A DNA stretch of 64,000 bases from Oceanospirillum maris DSM 6286 (GCF_000422865.1 NZ_KE383937.1:73284-137283), one strand, 5' to 3'; positions 51,927 to 61,419 are shown, counted from the stretch's first letter. Numbers and translations: made by a program. The notes: generated from the letters alone by a model not told the origin.

Positions 51927-52828
51927 TGCAGGCTATTTCAGATTACCTACAGCAGGGGATCAACGACGGCTGGCTACCGGAGATGTTTCAGTACAGCTTT
52001 GTCCTTTACGCCTTAATTGCCGCACTATTAATTGGTCCTTTATTAGGTGCCCTAGGCACTTTAGTCGTGGTGAAGCGCTTGGCTTTTTTCTCCGAAGCCG
52101 TAGGACATGGGGCATTAACCGGTGTTGCCATTGGTATTTTATTAGGCGAGCCTGCCAGCCACCCTATTGCCGCTCTATTTAGTTTTTGTCTCTGTTTTGC
52201 ACTATTGCTGCATTGGGTGAAAAGCCGAACCCAAGTGCCCTATGATGCTCTAGTGGGGGTTTTTCTCGCCTTTGCCATCGCGCTTGGCGCGGCTTTATTA
52301 CTTTATGTTGCGAAAAAAGTGAATGTGCATATTTTAGAAAATGTGCTGTTTGGCTCTATTCTAACGGTTACACCAAGTGATCTGATTTTACTCGGGATTA
52401 TCTCTGTGATCAGTTGGTTACTGGCTTGGCGTTATGGTAATCAGGCTTTGATGTCTGCTTTACAGCCAGAGCTGGCACGTATACAGGGTGCCGGTGGCAC
52501 GCGGGCTAATGTGACATTACTGGACTACGGTTTTGTACTGCTTATCGCGTTAATTACCGTTGCAGCAGTAAAGATTATTGGCGCGGTTTTGGTGGGAGCA
52601 CTGTTGCTTATTCCTGCAACAACGGCACGCTTGATCAGTCATAATCTTCGCGACTTCTTTATCCGCACGCTGTTGATCTCAACGACCTGTTGTGTCGCAG
52701 GGGTTTTATTGCCCATGGGGTTAGAGATTCCGATTCCTTCTGGTGCGGCCATTGTTTTACTGGCTAGTAGTCTGTTCTTAAGCATCGTTTTGTTAAAGCA
52801 GCTCAAGCTTTTAAAGTCTGTCAGCTAA
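51926..52828 (+). CDS. Metal ABC transporter permease (ABC-3 family)
   Basis: 300-residue permease of the ABC-3 (ZnuB) family with about eight to nine helices. Motifs: GALGTLVVVKRLAFFSEAVGHGALTGVAIG, LVGVFLAFAIALG and VKIIGAVLVGALLLIPATTARLI, the conserved ABC-3 segment. Imports the metal delivered by the periplasmic protein. Start codon overlaps the ATPase stop (TAATG). Confidence 0.88.
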   Translation: MQAISDYLQQGINDGWLPEMFQYSFVLYALIAALLIGPLLGALGTLVVVKRLAFFSEAVGHGALTGVAIGILLGEPASHPIAALFSFCLCFALLLHWVKSRTQVPYDALVGVFLAFAIALGAALLLYVAKKVNVHILENVLFGSILTVTPSDLILLGIISVISWLLAWRYGNQALMSALQPELARIQGAGGTRANVTLLDYGFVLLIALITVAAVKIIGAVLVGALLLIPATTARLISHNLRDFFIRTLLISTTCCVAGVLLPMGLEIPIPSGAAIVLLASSLFLSIVLLKQLKLLKSVS

Positions 52829-52845
52829 ATTTGAGAATTAAATTT

Positions 52846-53733
52846 ATGATCACTCCATATACCATTAAGCGGCGGCTGCAGCGTTATAGCGGCTTGAGTT
52901 TAATACTCTTCTTTGTCATGGGAAGTGCGGCTGTTGTAGCAGATTCGCCTTCTCCTGCACACTCTCCCGCAAGAGTGGCTACTTTTTTACCGGTAACCCA
53001 TCTGTTAACTCAATCATTATTGCAAGATACGACTGTTGAGGTGGATTATTTACCGTCTAAACGCTATCCGCTAAGTCGTATCCGCTATTGGCTGGAGCAA
53101 AAACTGCCTCAAGATATCGCGCAATTACCGACCTACACCGCTGTTATTGAGATAGCCTCTGTTTGGCCAGAAGGGGAGGCTTATCCCACTTTGCGCCAGA
53201 GTAATATTCGCATTGTGCCTATTGATGCTGCGGTACAGTTAAAACCTGAGGGTGCGCGAGTTAGCCGTCAACAGAGTGCTGATACACTGGATTACTTCTG
53301 GCTCAATAGCGCCAATCTTAAGGTAATGCTTAGTATTATCGCGGAGGATCTGCTTCGGTTATGGCCAGAGCAGCAGGCGATTATTGAACGTAATCTACAG
53401 CGTAATCTTAACGGAGTGACTCGCTATGCCGTCGCAGTGGATGATCTTTTATGGCAGCAGGAAATAGAAGGGGTTTGTAGTGATGACCGTAACCTTACAC
53501 CGCTGTTAAACAGTCTCAGTTTGCCCGTACTTAGTGATATGGTCAGCGATGTTCAGTCTGGGAATGATGAGGCAAAAGCAGATGCCGACTTTAACTGTCT
53601 TTGGATTAGCGATAAGCCAAGCAAGGGAGAGCAGGCGCAAGCGACGTGGTTGATTAACAGTCTGGATCGACCCTATAACGGCAGCTTGGAGCAATGGCTA
53701 TCGCTTAATTTACAGCAGCTAAGGAATAAATAG
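52846..53733 (+). CDS. Degenerate cluster A-I binding-protein-like protein
   Basis: 295-residue exported protein, signal to about residue 33 (VMGSAAVVADS). RVATFLPVTHLLTQSLLQDTTVEVDYL, FWLNSANLKVMLSIIAEDLL and the long helix around AIIERNLQRNLNGV follow the layout of ZnuA-type proteins. The usual metal-ligand His positions (NPH, WxNP) are missing, and two Cys appear late (GVCSDD, FNCLW). It may be an accessory or decoy subunit of the transporter. ATG 52846 is chosen; TTG 52831 is in frame. Ends 1 base from the convergent next gene. Confidence 0.6.
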   Translation: MITPYTIKRRLQRYSGLSLILFFVMGSAAVVADSPSPAHSPARVATFLPVTHLLTQSLLQDTTVEVDYLPSKRYPLSRIRYWLEQKLPQDIAQLPTYTAVIEIASVWPEGEAYPTLRQSNIRIVPIDAAVQLKPEGARVSRQQSADTLDYFWLNSANLKVMLSIIAEDLLRLWPEQQAIIERNLQRNLNGVTRYAVAVDDLLWQQEIEGVCSDDRNLTPLLNSLSLPVLSDMVSDVQSGNDEAKADADFNCLWISDKPSKGEQAQATWLINSLDRPYNGSLEQWLSLNLQQLRNK

Positions 53734-53734
53734 C

Positions 53735-54235
53735 TTATAGCGCCTCGCCATGGGCGCCACGCATTTCACCTAATCCAGCAATACTAAATTCAGAGAAGCA
53801 GATCCCCGCTGGAGTTTCAAACTGCAGCATTAGCTTCGGCTCATGGCCTGCATGATGAATGCGTTGGCGAAAGCCCTGAAATACCTGAGGATTAGTCAGC
53901 ATAAAGTGAGCATCTTTATTGGGTAAATACTGTTTAGCACCGTTGCAGGCAAGATAAGTCAAACGACCAGCAACATTTAGCGCTGCATTATCAATACGGC
54001 GAATAGACTGATGAGTAAGTTCGGAAGTGAGATATAAAATCAAATCTCGGCTGAAGCTCAGTGCTAATGAGCCTATGTGGTGGTCGATCTGAAGGTTCAC
54101 TAAGCCTGTAACAACACCCTGAGAGAGTTCATGCCTTTTAAGCTTAACTTTGCCTGGATGAGGCTCATGGTGAGTAATTTGAGTTAGAGTTTCCATAACC
54201 GAAAAAAGTACAGGATTGATATAGTCCGCTCTCAT
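53735..54235 (-). CDS. CheX-like (CheC/CheX/FliY family) protein
   Basis: 166 residues resembling stand-alone CheX-type CheY phosphatases. N-terminal RADYINPVLFSVMETLTQI, then GVVTGLVNLQI..SLALSFSRDLILYLTSEL, and the diagnostic helix NAALNVAGRLTYLACNGAKQYL, which compares with the ExxN-x2-aG family pattern although the Glu is not conserved. AGGTGG lies five bases before ATG 54235; GTG 54244 is alternative. If active it would dephosphorylate a CheY-like regulator. Identification is tentative. Confidence 0.55.
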   Translation of the reverse strand: MRADYINPVLFSVMETLTQITHHEPHPGKVKLKRHELSQGVVTGLVNLQIDHHIGSLALSFSRDLILYLTSELTHQSIRRIDNAALNVAGRLTYLACNGAKQYLPNKDAHFMLTNPQVFQGFRQRIHHAGHEPKLMLQFETPAGICFSEFSIAGLGEMRGAHGEAL

Positions 54236-54481
54236 GATATCCACCTGCTATTGCTATCTGCTATCCCTTGTTGGAAGCATCCCATTTTTTGCCTTGTGGG
54301 CTTAAAAAGGGTGTCTGAGCTTGATCATAGAATAATAATTTATAGATGTATCTATAAGGATACAAAACAAAAAGATTCAATCAATTCAGTTACATAAAGA
54401 ATCAATTTGTAGCTATTTTTGGCTAGTTAGATATTGAACGGAACATCTCACGGCCAGACATGGCTGTTTATCGGAAGGAAT

Positions 54482-54518
54482 CCCCCGCTAGAATCAGCTT
54501 GGCTGATTTAGCGGAGGG
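54482..54518. other. Long hairpin beyond the TonB receptor gene
   Basis: About 16 base pairs (CCC, CCGCTA and AATCAGC arms, 54482-54498) fold onto 54502-54518 with a 3-base loop and two single-base bulges. It lies 22 bases past the receptor stop on the minus strand and lacks a T run, so it may act as a 3' stabilising stem or rho-assisted terminator. The rest of 54236-54539 is AT-rich with no gene. Confidence 0.6.
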
Positions 54519-54539
54519 TAGTATCAGTGGAGAGCAGTA

Positions 54540-56630
54540 TCAAAATGTATAATGCGCTTTAAGCCAAACACTGCGGCCCGGTTCAGCCACTTGAATAGGA
54601 TTAGGGTTAAAGGTGTCGTTGCGGCTTTCGTGTAACGTATAGCTTTTATCAAATAAGTTATTGATGCCAGCGTCTAAGCTTAAGTTCTCTTGTACTTGAT
54701 ATTGGGCGTCCAGATTAGCAACCCAATAAGACGGTGTTTTTCTCACATCTTGCCCGCCACAATTTGCGTCATCGTACAAGCAAACCTCATCCTGCTTGGT
54801 TGCGGAGATTAGCTCTATACCTGTCTGCCAGTTATTTTGTAGGTAGCGCGCTTTGGCTCTCAGTTCCAGCGGTGATATCTGAGATAGGGCTTCGCCGTTA
54901 TCATCATTTTCACCTTTAATCCAAGCTAGCTGGGTGCTAAATAACCAATTGGCATTGATACGGTGACTGGCTTCAGCTTCAATACCGATTAAGGTGGCAT
55001 CTACATTGCTGTACCGGTCTTTACCGGAGATATTAGAGCGTAAAATATAGTCATCAACTTTATTCACCCAGCCACTCAACGAACCTTTAGCCGCCCCCAT
55101 ATCTACCGAAAGAATACCTTCTAACTGATGGTGTTTTTCAGGTTCTAGCTCTGGATTACCGATCCATTTAGATGTGGCGATATAGCGCTCTGTTGCATCG
55201 GCTGTACGTACACTACGGGAGGCAATGGTTTCCCATTGGAATAGGGCGTTAATATTGTGATTCCAGTGTATAAAGCCACCAATATTGGTCTCTTCTTGAT
55301 CTGTATCACCGGTACCGTAAAGCATTTCTGGCGTTTTACTTGCCATCATGCCACCAGTAAAGGCTTCGCTAGCACGGTTAGCCTTGGCTTCTATTTGATC
55401 AATCCGTAGGCCGCCTTTGATACGATTTTTGGCATTTATTGTATATTCTGCTTCACCAAAGAGGCCTACTTGCTGGATCTCAGCATCAGGCCATTGAATA
55501 CCTGCTACTTTGCTCATCATCATTGGCAACTGCTGATTTGCGTTTCGGGTGTTTTTTTGAAGATCTAAACCCGCTAGCCAATCAATACGATTGGAGACCC
55601 CTGTCAATACGATGCGCCCCCCTTGGGTGTCTGAGGTTGAAGGGGCATCCATTTTCATTGCTGCGGTTAAATCTCGCAGACTATAGTTGTCCATGAGGTG
55701 TTCAACATCACTTTGGTAAAGTTCTGCTTTTAGCGTTTTAACAGAACCATCGGTAAACTGGTGATCCAGCTTCAAGCGGATATTCTCTGCGCGCGCATAG
55801 GGGCTATCCATACCGGCACCAGGAAAAAGAACATCGGTTTCTTCCGCTTTTTCAAAACTACCTTGAATTCGGGTGTTATTACTCAGCGCATACCCAGCCA
55901 TTAACGTGCCCGATTGGCTTTTATAAGCAGAGCGAACTTCGTTACCATCGCCATCATCATAGTTATCGCCTTCAGCGGCATGACCGATGACACGGATATA
56001 ACCTTGATCACTACCTGCGGCAATGTCAGCGGCTAATTCCCATTTTTCACCTTGCGACTCATAGCTGCTGCTGGCAGAACCTGTGACCGGTTTATTGTTA
56101 AATTCGGGCCATTTACGCTCAAAAAGCACCGTTCCACCAGAACCGCCGCCACCATATTGCACCGTACGGTTGCCTTTTATAACCGTAATCCAGTCATAGC
56201 TATCTACGGCAGTATACGTGGTGGGAGGGTCCATACGGTTCGGACAACCACCATGTAAATAAGCGCCATCAAGCAAGACATTAATCGCTGTTTGTTTCTG
56301 GCCTCGGATAATAGGGTCAATCGCGCGACCACCCATACGCGTTCCTGAAATACCGTTCAAGCTTTTTAGCAGCTCACCACCATCGGTAACAGGGGCCGGT
56401 TGTAGCGTTTGCAACGATTGGCTTAATGCTTGTGGCTGGCTTTTGGTTATCTCAATCATCAACCCTGTTGGCGCGACTGAATAAGTGGGGGTTGATACGG
56501 TTGATGTTGAGGCTGTGTCGGTTTCTGTTGTATCAGCTTCTGCGGCATGAGTAACAATAAAAGGAGTACCCATTAATGCAGACGTTACGGCTAAAGAGAG
56601 TAGAGAGCGTATAGGGGGCAAAGATTTCAT
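54540..56630 (-). CDS. TonB-dependent copper receptor (OprC/NosA-like)
   Basis: 696-residue outer-membrane receptor: signal peptide to about Ala30, plug domain (about 55-170), 22-strand barrel and a C-terminal Phe. The copper-receptor hallmark HGGCPNRMDPPTTYTAVDSYDWI is present. Cys129 and Met133 (CxxxM) with His310 and Met312 (HxM) reproduce the copper site described for Pseudomonas OprC, including a C-to-H spacing within one residue. AGAAGGA precedes the start. It therefore probably imports copper with TonB energy. The plug motif GGGGSGGTVLFERKWP is also family-specific. Confidence 0.9.
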   Translation of the reverse strand: MKSLPPIRSLLSLAVTSALMGTPFIVTHAAEADTTETDTASTSTVSTPTYSVAPTGLMIEITKSQPQALSQSLQTLQPAPVTDGGELLKSLNGISGTRMGGRAIDPIIRGQKQTAINVLLDGAYLHGGCPNRMDPPTTYTAVDSYDWITVIKGNRTVQYGGGGSGGTVLFERKWPEFNNKPVTGSASSSYESQGEKWELAADIAAGSDQGYIRVIGHAAEGDNYDDGDGNEVRSAYKSQSGTLMAGYALSNNTRIQGSFEKAEETDVLFPGAGMDSPYARAENIRLKLDHQFTDGSVKTLKAELYQSDVEHLMDNYSLRDLTAAMKMDAPSTSDTQGGRIVLTGVSNRIDWLAGLDLQKNTRNANQQLPMMMSKVAGIQWPDAEIQQVGLFGEAEYTINAKNRIKGGLRIDQIEAKANRASEAFTGGMMASKTPEMLYGTGDTDQEETNIGGFIHWNHNINALFQWETIASRSVRTADATERYIATSKWIGNPELEPEKHHQLEGILSVDMGAAKGSLSGWVNKVDDYILRSNISGKDRYSNVDATLIGIEAEASHRINANWLFSTQLAWIKGENDDNGEALSQISPLELRAKARYLQNNWQTGIELISATKQDEVCLYDDANCGGQDVRKTPSYWVANLDAQYQVQENLSLDAGINNLFDKSYTLHESRNDTFNPNPIQVAEPGRSVWLKAHYTF

Positions 56631-56732
56631 TGAAAGGGGTCCTTCTCTTCAAATAAGAATGCTTTTTTAACTAGAATGCTTGTTGCTTTTTTCTAGTGTC
56701 ATTTCAGGTTATATCATTAGGAAGGGAGCATT

Positions 56733-56776
56733 TGGCTTTGCTGGGCTGTCGTAACAGCCCAGGAGGATCAAAGCCA
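56733..56776. other. Bulged 17-bp hairpin in the copper receptor leader
   Basis: TGGCTTTG-CTGGGCTGT (56733-56749) pairs with ACAGCCCAG (56754-56762) and CAAAGCCA (56769-56776), with a CGTA/TACG loop and a single 6-base bulge. It sits 103 bases upstream of the receptor start and 104 bases beyond the stop of the membrane protein gene, both on the minus strand. It could be a regulatory RNA element or an intercistronic processing stem. No T run follows on either strand. The rest of 56631-56879 has no gene. Confidence 0.5.
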
Positions 56777-56879
56777 GTTCGCTGTTAATGCATGGGAAGG
56801 AATATTAACGTATCGGCATTAAATGGAAATGTGGCCTAGTGTCACAGCGACAAACTGCCATAGGGGTAAATGGTCATGT

Positions 56880-57719
56880 TTAAAACAATGATTGGGCTGG
56901 CCATACAAGCCATAACGCTAATAAACCGGGGAGCAAGCTTAGCATTAACGTGGTACTGAGAGCTTTCCACCACGGCTGTGTATCGCTTGATTGGCGAGGC
57001 CACTTTATTAATATCGGTAAGGCCAGTAATAACAGCGCCCAGATACTCACATCGGCGTAGTAATGGGCGTAAGCCAGTACCATTAGCCAAACCGCCACAG
57101 CTCCTTGGGTGATTGCGAATAGGGTGCGTTCCTGAAATGTGATGACGCGAGCGAGTAACCAGATACCACCAAGGGAAGCACATAGGCCGCCAACCATTTG
57201 AGCAAGAGATAACGAACTGGAAATACCAATCACCACCGCTGAAAGTGCCATCATGGTGATAAGGCTAACAGGGAAGCGAAAGCTATTGCTTTGGCGATCA
57301 GAGGCCATAATGGCTATGCCGCCAACCAGTAAACCTCCAATGGTATGGCTGATAAGGTCAATAATCGACATACGGCCTACAATTGGCTGAGCAACAACGG
57401 CAAAGCTCAATACAAGAGCCACCCCGAACCCTGCCATGCGGATATGATGGGGAACCCGAATGGCTAAGGCAGGAACAAGTGGCATAAGTGCCAGCCAGTC
57501 CATTGCCTGGGCCGGAGGGAAACTCCAGCGCGTATGAATGCCTTGAAACGCCGTTAGCCAAGCAAACCATATTAAGGCTGGCGCTAAGAGATAAACGGCT
57601 TGGGTTTTACCGGCTTGCTCCAGTTTAAATATAATAAACCCAAGAATTAAGGCGCTAGCCAGCGGGTAGATCACCATGGGTAAAAGCATCATTAAAGGGG
57701 AAACCGATTCACCGTACAT
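56880..57719 (-). CDS. Polytopic membrane protein upstream of the copper receptor
   Basis: 279 residues, almost entirely hydrophobic, with about eight helices. No conserved domain recognised. His and Met residues are scattered at helix ends (IHTRWSF, PHHIRMAG, DLISHT, AHYYAD), which could suit metal handling. It is transcribed toward the TonB copper receptor gene on the same strand, with a 249-base gap holding a hairpin. A role in copper import across the inner membrane is possible but is only inferred from position. Confidence 0.65.
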   Translation of the reverse strand: MYGESVSPLMMLLPMVIYPLASALILGFIIFKLEQAGKTQAVYLLAPALIWFAWLTAFQGIHTRWSFPPAQAMDWLALMPLVPALAIRVPHHIRMAGFGVALVLSFAVVAQPIVGRMSIIDLISHTIGGLLVGGIAIMASDRQSNSFRFPVSLITMMALSAVVIGISSSLSLAQMVGGLCASLGGIWLLARVITFQERTLFAITQGAVAVWLMVLAYAHYYADVSIWALLLLALPILIKWPRQSSDTQPWWKALSTTLMLSLLPGLLALWLVWPAQSLF

Positions 57720-57809
57720 GGAATCTCTCTCTGTTAGCGGTTAGCGCTGTTGTTTATCGGATTATTTGTTTATTGATAGCTCGTTAATACGGCTGTTTTG
57801 TTAACAAAG

Positions 57810-58388
57810 TTATGGTTGGCCTTGGCTACGGATGCCTTCAATAAACAGCTCAATCTTAAGCTCGTCGCCAATAGCCCCTTGCATCTGATCAATACCAAAA
57901 TCAGAGCGTTTAAGGGTTGCGGTGCCATTAAAACCGCTACGATAATTTTTCCAAGGATCTAAGCCTTCACCTATTTTTATGATGTCTAAGCTCACTGTCT
58001 TTGTAACGCCGTGCAGCATCAGTTCGCCAGTCAAAACACCTTGAGTCGCGCTTCCTTGGTAATGGGTTGAGGTGAAAGTGATCTCAGGGTATTGCTTGGT
58101 ATCCAAAAAGTCTGGGCTTTTGATATGTTTGTCACGGGCTTCATGATTAGAATCTAAACTGTCAGCATCAATAGTAACCGATACGCGAGATGCCGCAGGT
58201 TTCTCTGCATCGTAGCTATATTCGCCTTCAAGCCCGTTGAAGCGCACAACTGTTTCACTGAAGCCAAGGTGATTAACCTTAAAAAGAACCGCCGTATGGG
58301 CCGGATCAATTTTATAATCTGCGGCAAAAGTAGAGCTGGATATAAGTGCTGTCGCGAGTAATGCCGGTTTAAGCCAAGTATTAAGCAT
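57810..58388 (-). CDS. YceI-family periplasmic lipocalin-like protein
   Basis: 192 residues with a Sec signal (LLATALISSSTFA) and the YceI fold: ADYKIDPAHTAVLFKVNHLGFSE, FNGLEGEYSYDAEKP, EARDKHIKSPDFLDTKQYPEITFTS, GELMLHGVTKTV and DFGIDQMQGAIGDE. Family members bind polyisoprenoids or similar lipids in a beta barrel. It lies divergent from the LysR gene at 58646, which may control it. Confidence 0.92.
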   Translation of the reverse strand: MLNTWLKPALLATALISSSTFAADYKIDPAHTAVLFKVNHLGFSETVVRFNGLEGEYSYDAEKPAASRVSVTIDADSLDSNHEARDKHIKSPDFLDTKQYPEITFTSTHYQGSATQGVLTGELMLHGVTKTVSLDIIKIGEGLDPWKNYRSGFNGTATLKRSDFGIDQMQGAIGDELKIELFIEGIRSQGQP

Positions 58389-58645
58389 AATGATGTTTTC
58401 CTGTGAGATCCGTTAGCTAAGATCGCGGCTTGCTAAAGGTCGTGCCTGTTTAGCAAGGGGCATGTTTAGCAAGGGCCGCGATGTAATAACGCTATTGTAG
58501 TAGAGAATTATTACCTTGATAATAGGTGCTAAAAACGATTCACTATTTCTTTTTAGTTAACAATGATTTGGCTTTTTTTTTGGCTCACTTGTGGCAAGTT
58601 AATATATAAGGTGATCGCTTTTACTCAGACAGGAAAGATGTATGT

Positions 58646-59548
58646 ATGGATAAATATACAGCAATGCAGGTTTTTTGCCGTGTTGTGGAGCAGGAAAGTT
58701 TTGCCGCTACTGGGCGAAGCCTTAATATTTCAACGGCTATGGTAAGCAAACATATTGCCGCCCTTGAAAAAGAGTTGGGTATTCGCTTACTGAATCGTAC
58801 CACACGTCGTGTGAAGCCTACGGATGAAGGTCTTTATTATTACAATCACTGTTGTCGTTTGCTCTCTGAAATTGAAGCACTCGAATCTTCTGTCACCCAG
58901 CAAGGGCAAGAACCCCGTGGTTTACTGCGCCTAACCGCCCCGATGGACTTTACCTTATTACATTTGATGGAGCCGATTCAGCAATTTCAGCAGGCATACC
59001 CGCTGGTGCGTATTGAATTAGAGCTGGATGACCGGCAGCGTAATCTAACCGCTGATAAGTTTGATGTGGCGATTCGTATTGCCAATCTAGCGGATTCAAG
59101 TCTTGTGGCACAGAAGCTAGCGACATGCCACGGTGGCGTGTATGTTTCACCAGGCTATCTTGAGCAGTACGGCACACCGAAACATCCACTAGAACTGCAA
59201 CAGCATCGCTGTCTGTTTTATACCAATCATACGCAAGATAAAAACTATTGGGTCTTTCAAGATAAAAAAGGCCAGCGCCAAAAAGTGCGTATTAATTGGA
59301 CGTTGGCACTGAATAATGGCCGTGCGTTATGTGAGGCTGCCGCTCAAGGCATGGGGTTAATTCAACAGCCTGACTTTATCACCGCACCCTTTGTGCAAGA
59401 TGGCCGCTTAGTGGGCTTGTTTGAAGATTACCCTAGCCAAGAGCTTAATATCTATGCGGTGTATCAGCACCGGCAGTTTCTACCGGCGCGAATTGTTGCG
59501 TTTGTCGATTTTCTGAAAAACTATTTTGAGTGCAATAAAAGATGGTAA
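58646..59548 (+). CDS. LysR-family transcriptional regulator
   Basis: 300 residues. Helix-turn-helix MDKYTAMQVFCRVVEQESFAATGRSLNISTAMVSKHIAALE, then NRTTRRVKPTDEG and an effector domain with FDVAIRIANLADSSLVAQKLA, as in the LTTR group that often represses the divergent neighbour. It is divergent from the yceI-like gene across 257 bases. Ligand unknown. Confidence 0.88.
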   Translation: MDKYTAMQVFCRVVEQESFAATGRSLNISTAMVSKHIAALEKELGIRLLNRTTRRVKPTDEGLYYYNHCCRLLSEIEALESSVTQQGQEPRGLLRLTAPMDFTLLHLMEPIQQFQQAYPLVRIELELDDRQRNLTADKFDVAIRIANLADSSLVAQKLATCHGGVYVSPGYLEQYGTPKHPLELQQHRCLFYTNHTQDKNYWVFQDKKGQRQKVRINWTLALNNGRALCEAAAQGMGLIQQPDFITAPFVQDGRLVGLFEDYPSQELNIYAVYQHRQFLPARIVAFVDFLKNYFECNKRW

Positions 59549-59589
59549 TTTGGATGATTAAAGGATAAATCACTGGAATATCAAACGCC

Positions 59590-61419
59590 TTATTCTTCCC
59601 CTAAGAAACCACCGGTTTGGTGCGCCCAGAGTTGCGCATAAATGCCGTTTTGAGCGATAAGTTCGGCATGACTGCCCTGTTCAAGTACCTGCCCTTTATC
59701 CAGCACCACTAAACGATCCAATGCGGCGATGGTGGATAAACGGTGGGCAATGGCGATGACAGTTTTGCCCTCCATTAGCGTGTAAAGGCTCGCCTGAATG
59801 GCAGCTTCTACTTCGGAATCCAGGGCGGAAGTTGCTTCATCCAACAGCAGAATCGGCGCATCTTTCAGCAGCACCCGTGCAATGGCGATACGCTGGCGCT
59901 GACCGCCGGAGAGCTTCACGCCTCGCTCACCCACATGAGCATCGTACCCCTTACGGCCTTTTTGGTCGGTGAGGCCGAGAATAAACTCATGGGCTTCTGC
60001 CTTTTTCGCGGCGGCGATCATCTCTTCTTCGCTGGCATCTGGTCGGCCATAAAGAATGTTATCTCGTACCGAACGATGCAGCAGCGAGGTATCCTGCGTC
60101 ACCATGCCGATCTGCGCCCGTAGGCTATCTTGAGTGATGTGTCGAATATCCTGACCGTCTACCTTGATTTGTCCGGACTCAACATCAAAGAAACGCATCA
60201 ACAGATTTACAAGTGTTGATTTTCCCGCCCCAGAGCGCCCCACAAGACCGACTTTCTCACCGGGTTTTATTCTAAGGTTTAACAGCGGGATTACCGGCTT
60301 ATCTTCACCATAATGGAAAACGACTTGGTCGTAATGAATACCACCTTCGTCCACGGTGATCGGTGCGGCATCGGGATGATCCTGTACCTGTAGGGGCTTA
60401 GATAGCGTGCTCATGCCATCAACCACAGTGCCAATATTTTCAAACAGTGCGCTGACTTCCCACATCACCCAGTGAGACATACCGTTTAAACGCAGAGCCA
60501 GTGCGATAGAAATCGCAATAGCCCCCACACCCACAGTACCGTTTAGCCACATCATGATCGACAGGGCTGCAATTGAAAAAGTCAGTAGGTGGTTGATGCC
60601 TTGCACACAAAAATTCAGCCAAGTGACTAACCGCATCTGTTGGTATACGGTGCCAAGAAACTGATCCATACCTTCTCGGGCAAAAGCGGCCTCACGGTTG
60701 GTGTGAGAAAACAGCTTCACCGTCGCGATATTGGTATAGGAATCGACAATACGACCGCTCATCAGTGAGCGCGCATCCGCTTGATCGGTGGAAACCGCCT
60801 TCAGCTTAGGTACAAAATAGACCTGAACTGCGATATAGAGCAGCAACCAGACCAGCACTGGCACCATTAGTCGCCAATCGGCCTGTGCCACCAGTACCAG
60901 CATGGCAATAAAAGAAACCGCAATATAAACCAGCACATTGAGCAGCTTCATCACGGACTCGCGTACCGCAAGGGCTGTTTGCATCACTTTAGTAGCGATA
61001 CGGCCGGCAAAATCGTTGGAGTAAAACGACACGCTTTGCTTCAGCAGGTAACGATGTGCCTGCCAGCGAATCACCATAGGAAAGTTGCCCAACAGAGATT
61101 GGTGTACCACCAGAGAATGCAACAGGCCAACTAACGGCAGCGCCACCAAAGGCACCAGTGCCATCCAAAATAAAGTTGCACCTTCTTGTTCGAGAAAGGT
61201 TTTGGGGTCTTGAGTCGACAGCCAATCCACCAGCTGTCCCATAAAGCTGAACAGTGTCACCTCTAAAACCGCTACCCCCGCTGTTAACACTGACATTAAA
61301 AGGAGAGGAATCCCCATGCCTTTCGTGTAATGCAGGCAAAACTGCAGCAACTTAGCGGGAGGTTGTTGAGGCTCTTCCTTGGGAAAGGCGGGGATAAGGC
61401 GTTCAAAAAAAGAAAACAT
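59590..61419 (-). CDS. ABC transporter, fused permease-ATPase (exporter type)
   Basis: 609-residue half-transporter. Six-helix ABC membrane domain (about 40-330) then the ATPase: Walker A GRSGAGKSTLVNLLMRF, Q-loop VTQDTSLLHRSV, signature KLSGGQRQRIAIARVLL, Walker B PILLLDEATSALDSEVEAA, H-loop AHRLSTI. It works as a dimer to export lipids, drugs or peptides; substrate unknown. ATG 61419 with GAGAG upstream is chosen; the frame is open to 61518 and would add 33 residues without support. Convergent with the LysR gene. Confidence 0.88.
   Translation of the reverse strand: MFSFFERLIPAFPKEEPQQPPAKLLQFCLHYTKGMGIPLLLMSVLTAGVAVLEVTLFSFMGQLVDWLSTQDPKTFLEQEGATLFWMALVPLVALPLVGLLHSLVVHQSLLGNFPMVIRWQAHRYLLKQSVSFYSNDFAGRIATKVMQTALAVRESVMKLLNVLVYIAVSFIAMLVLVAQADWRLMVPVLVWLLLYIAVQVYFVPKLKAVSTDQADARSLMSGRIVDSYTNIATVKLFSHTNREAAFAREGMDQFLGTVYQQMRLVTWLNFCVQGINHLLTFSIAALSIMMWLNGTVGVGAIAISIALALRLNGMSHWVMWEVSALFENIGTVVDGMSTLSKPLQVQDHPDAAPITVDEGGIHYDQVVFHYGEDKPVIPLLNLRIKPGEKVGLVGRSGAGKSTLVNLLMRFFDVESGQIKVDGQDIRHITQDSLRAQIGMVTQDTSLLHRSVRDNILYGRPDASEEEMIAAAKKAEAHEFILGLTDQKGRKGYDAHVGERGVKLSGGQRQRIAIARVLLKDAPILLLDEATSALDSEVEAAIQASLYTLMEGKTVIAIAHRLSTIAALDRLVVLDKGQVLEQGSHAELIAQNGIYAQLWAHQTGGFLGEE

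Noticed and set aside
56700-56725. Fur box before the TonB copper receptor
   Set aside because: A CTAATGATATAACC segment looked promising but matches only about 9 of 19 consensus positions.
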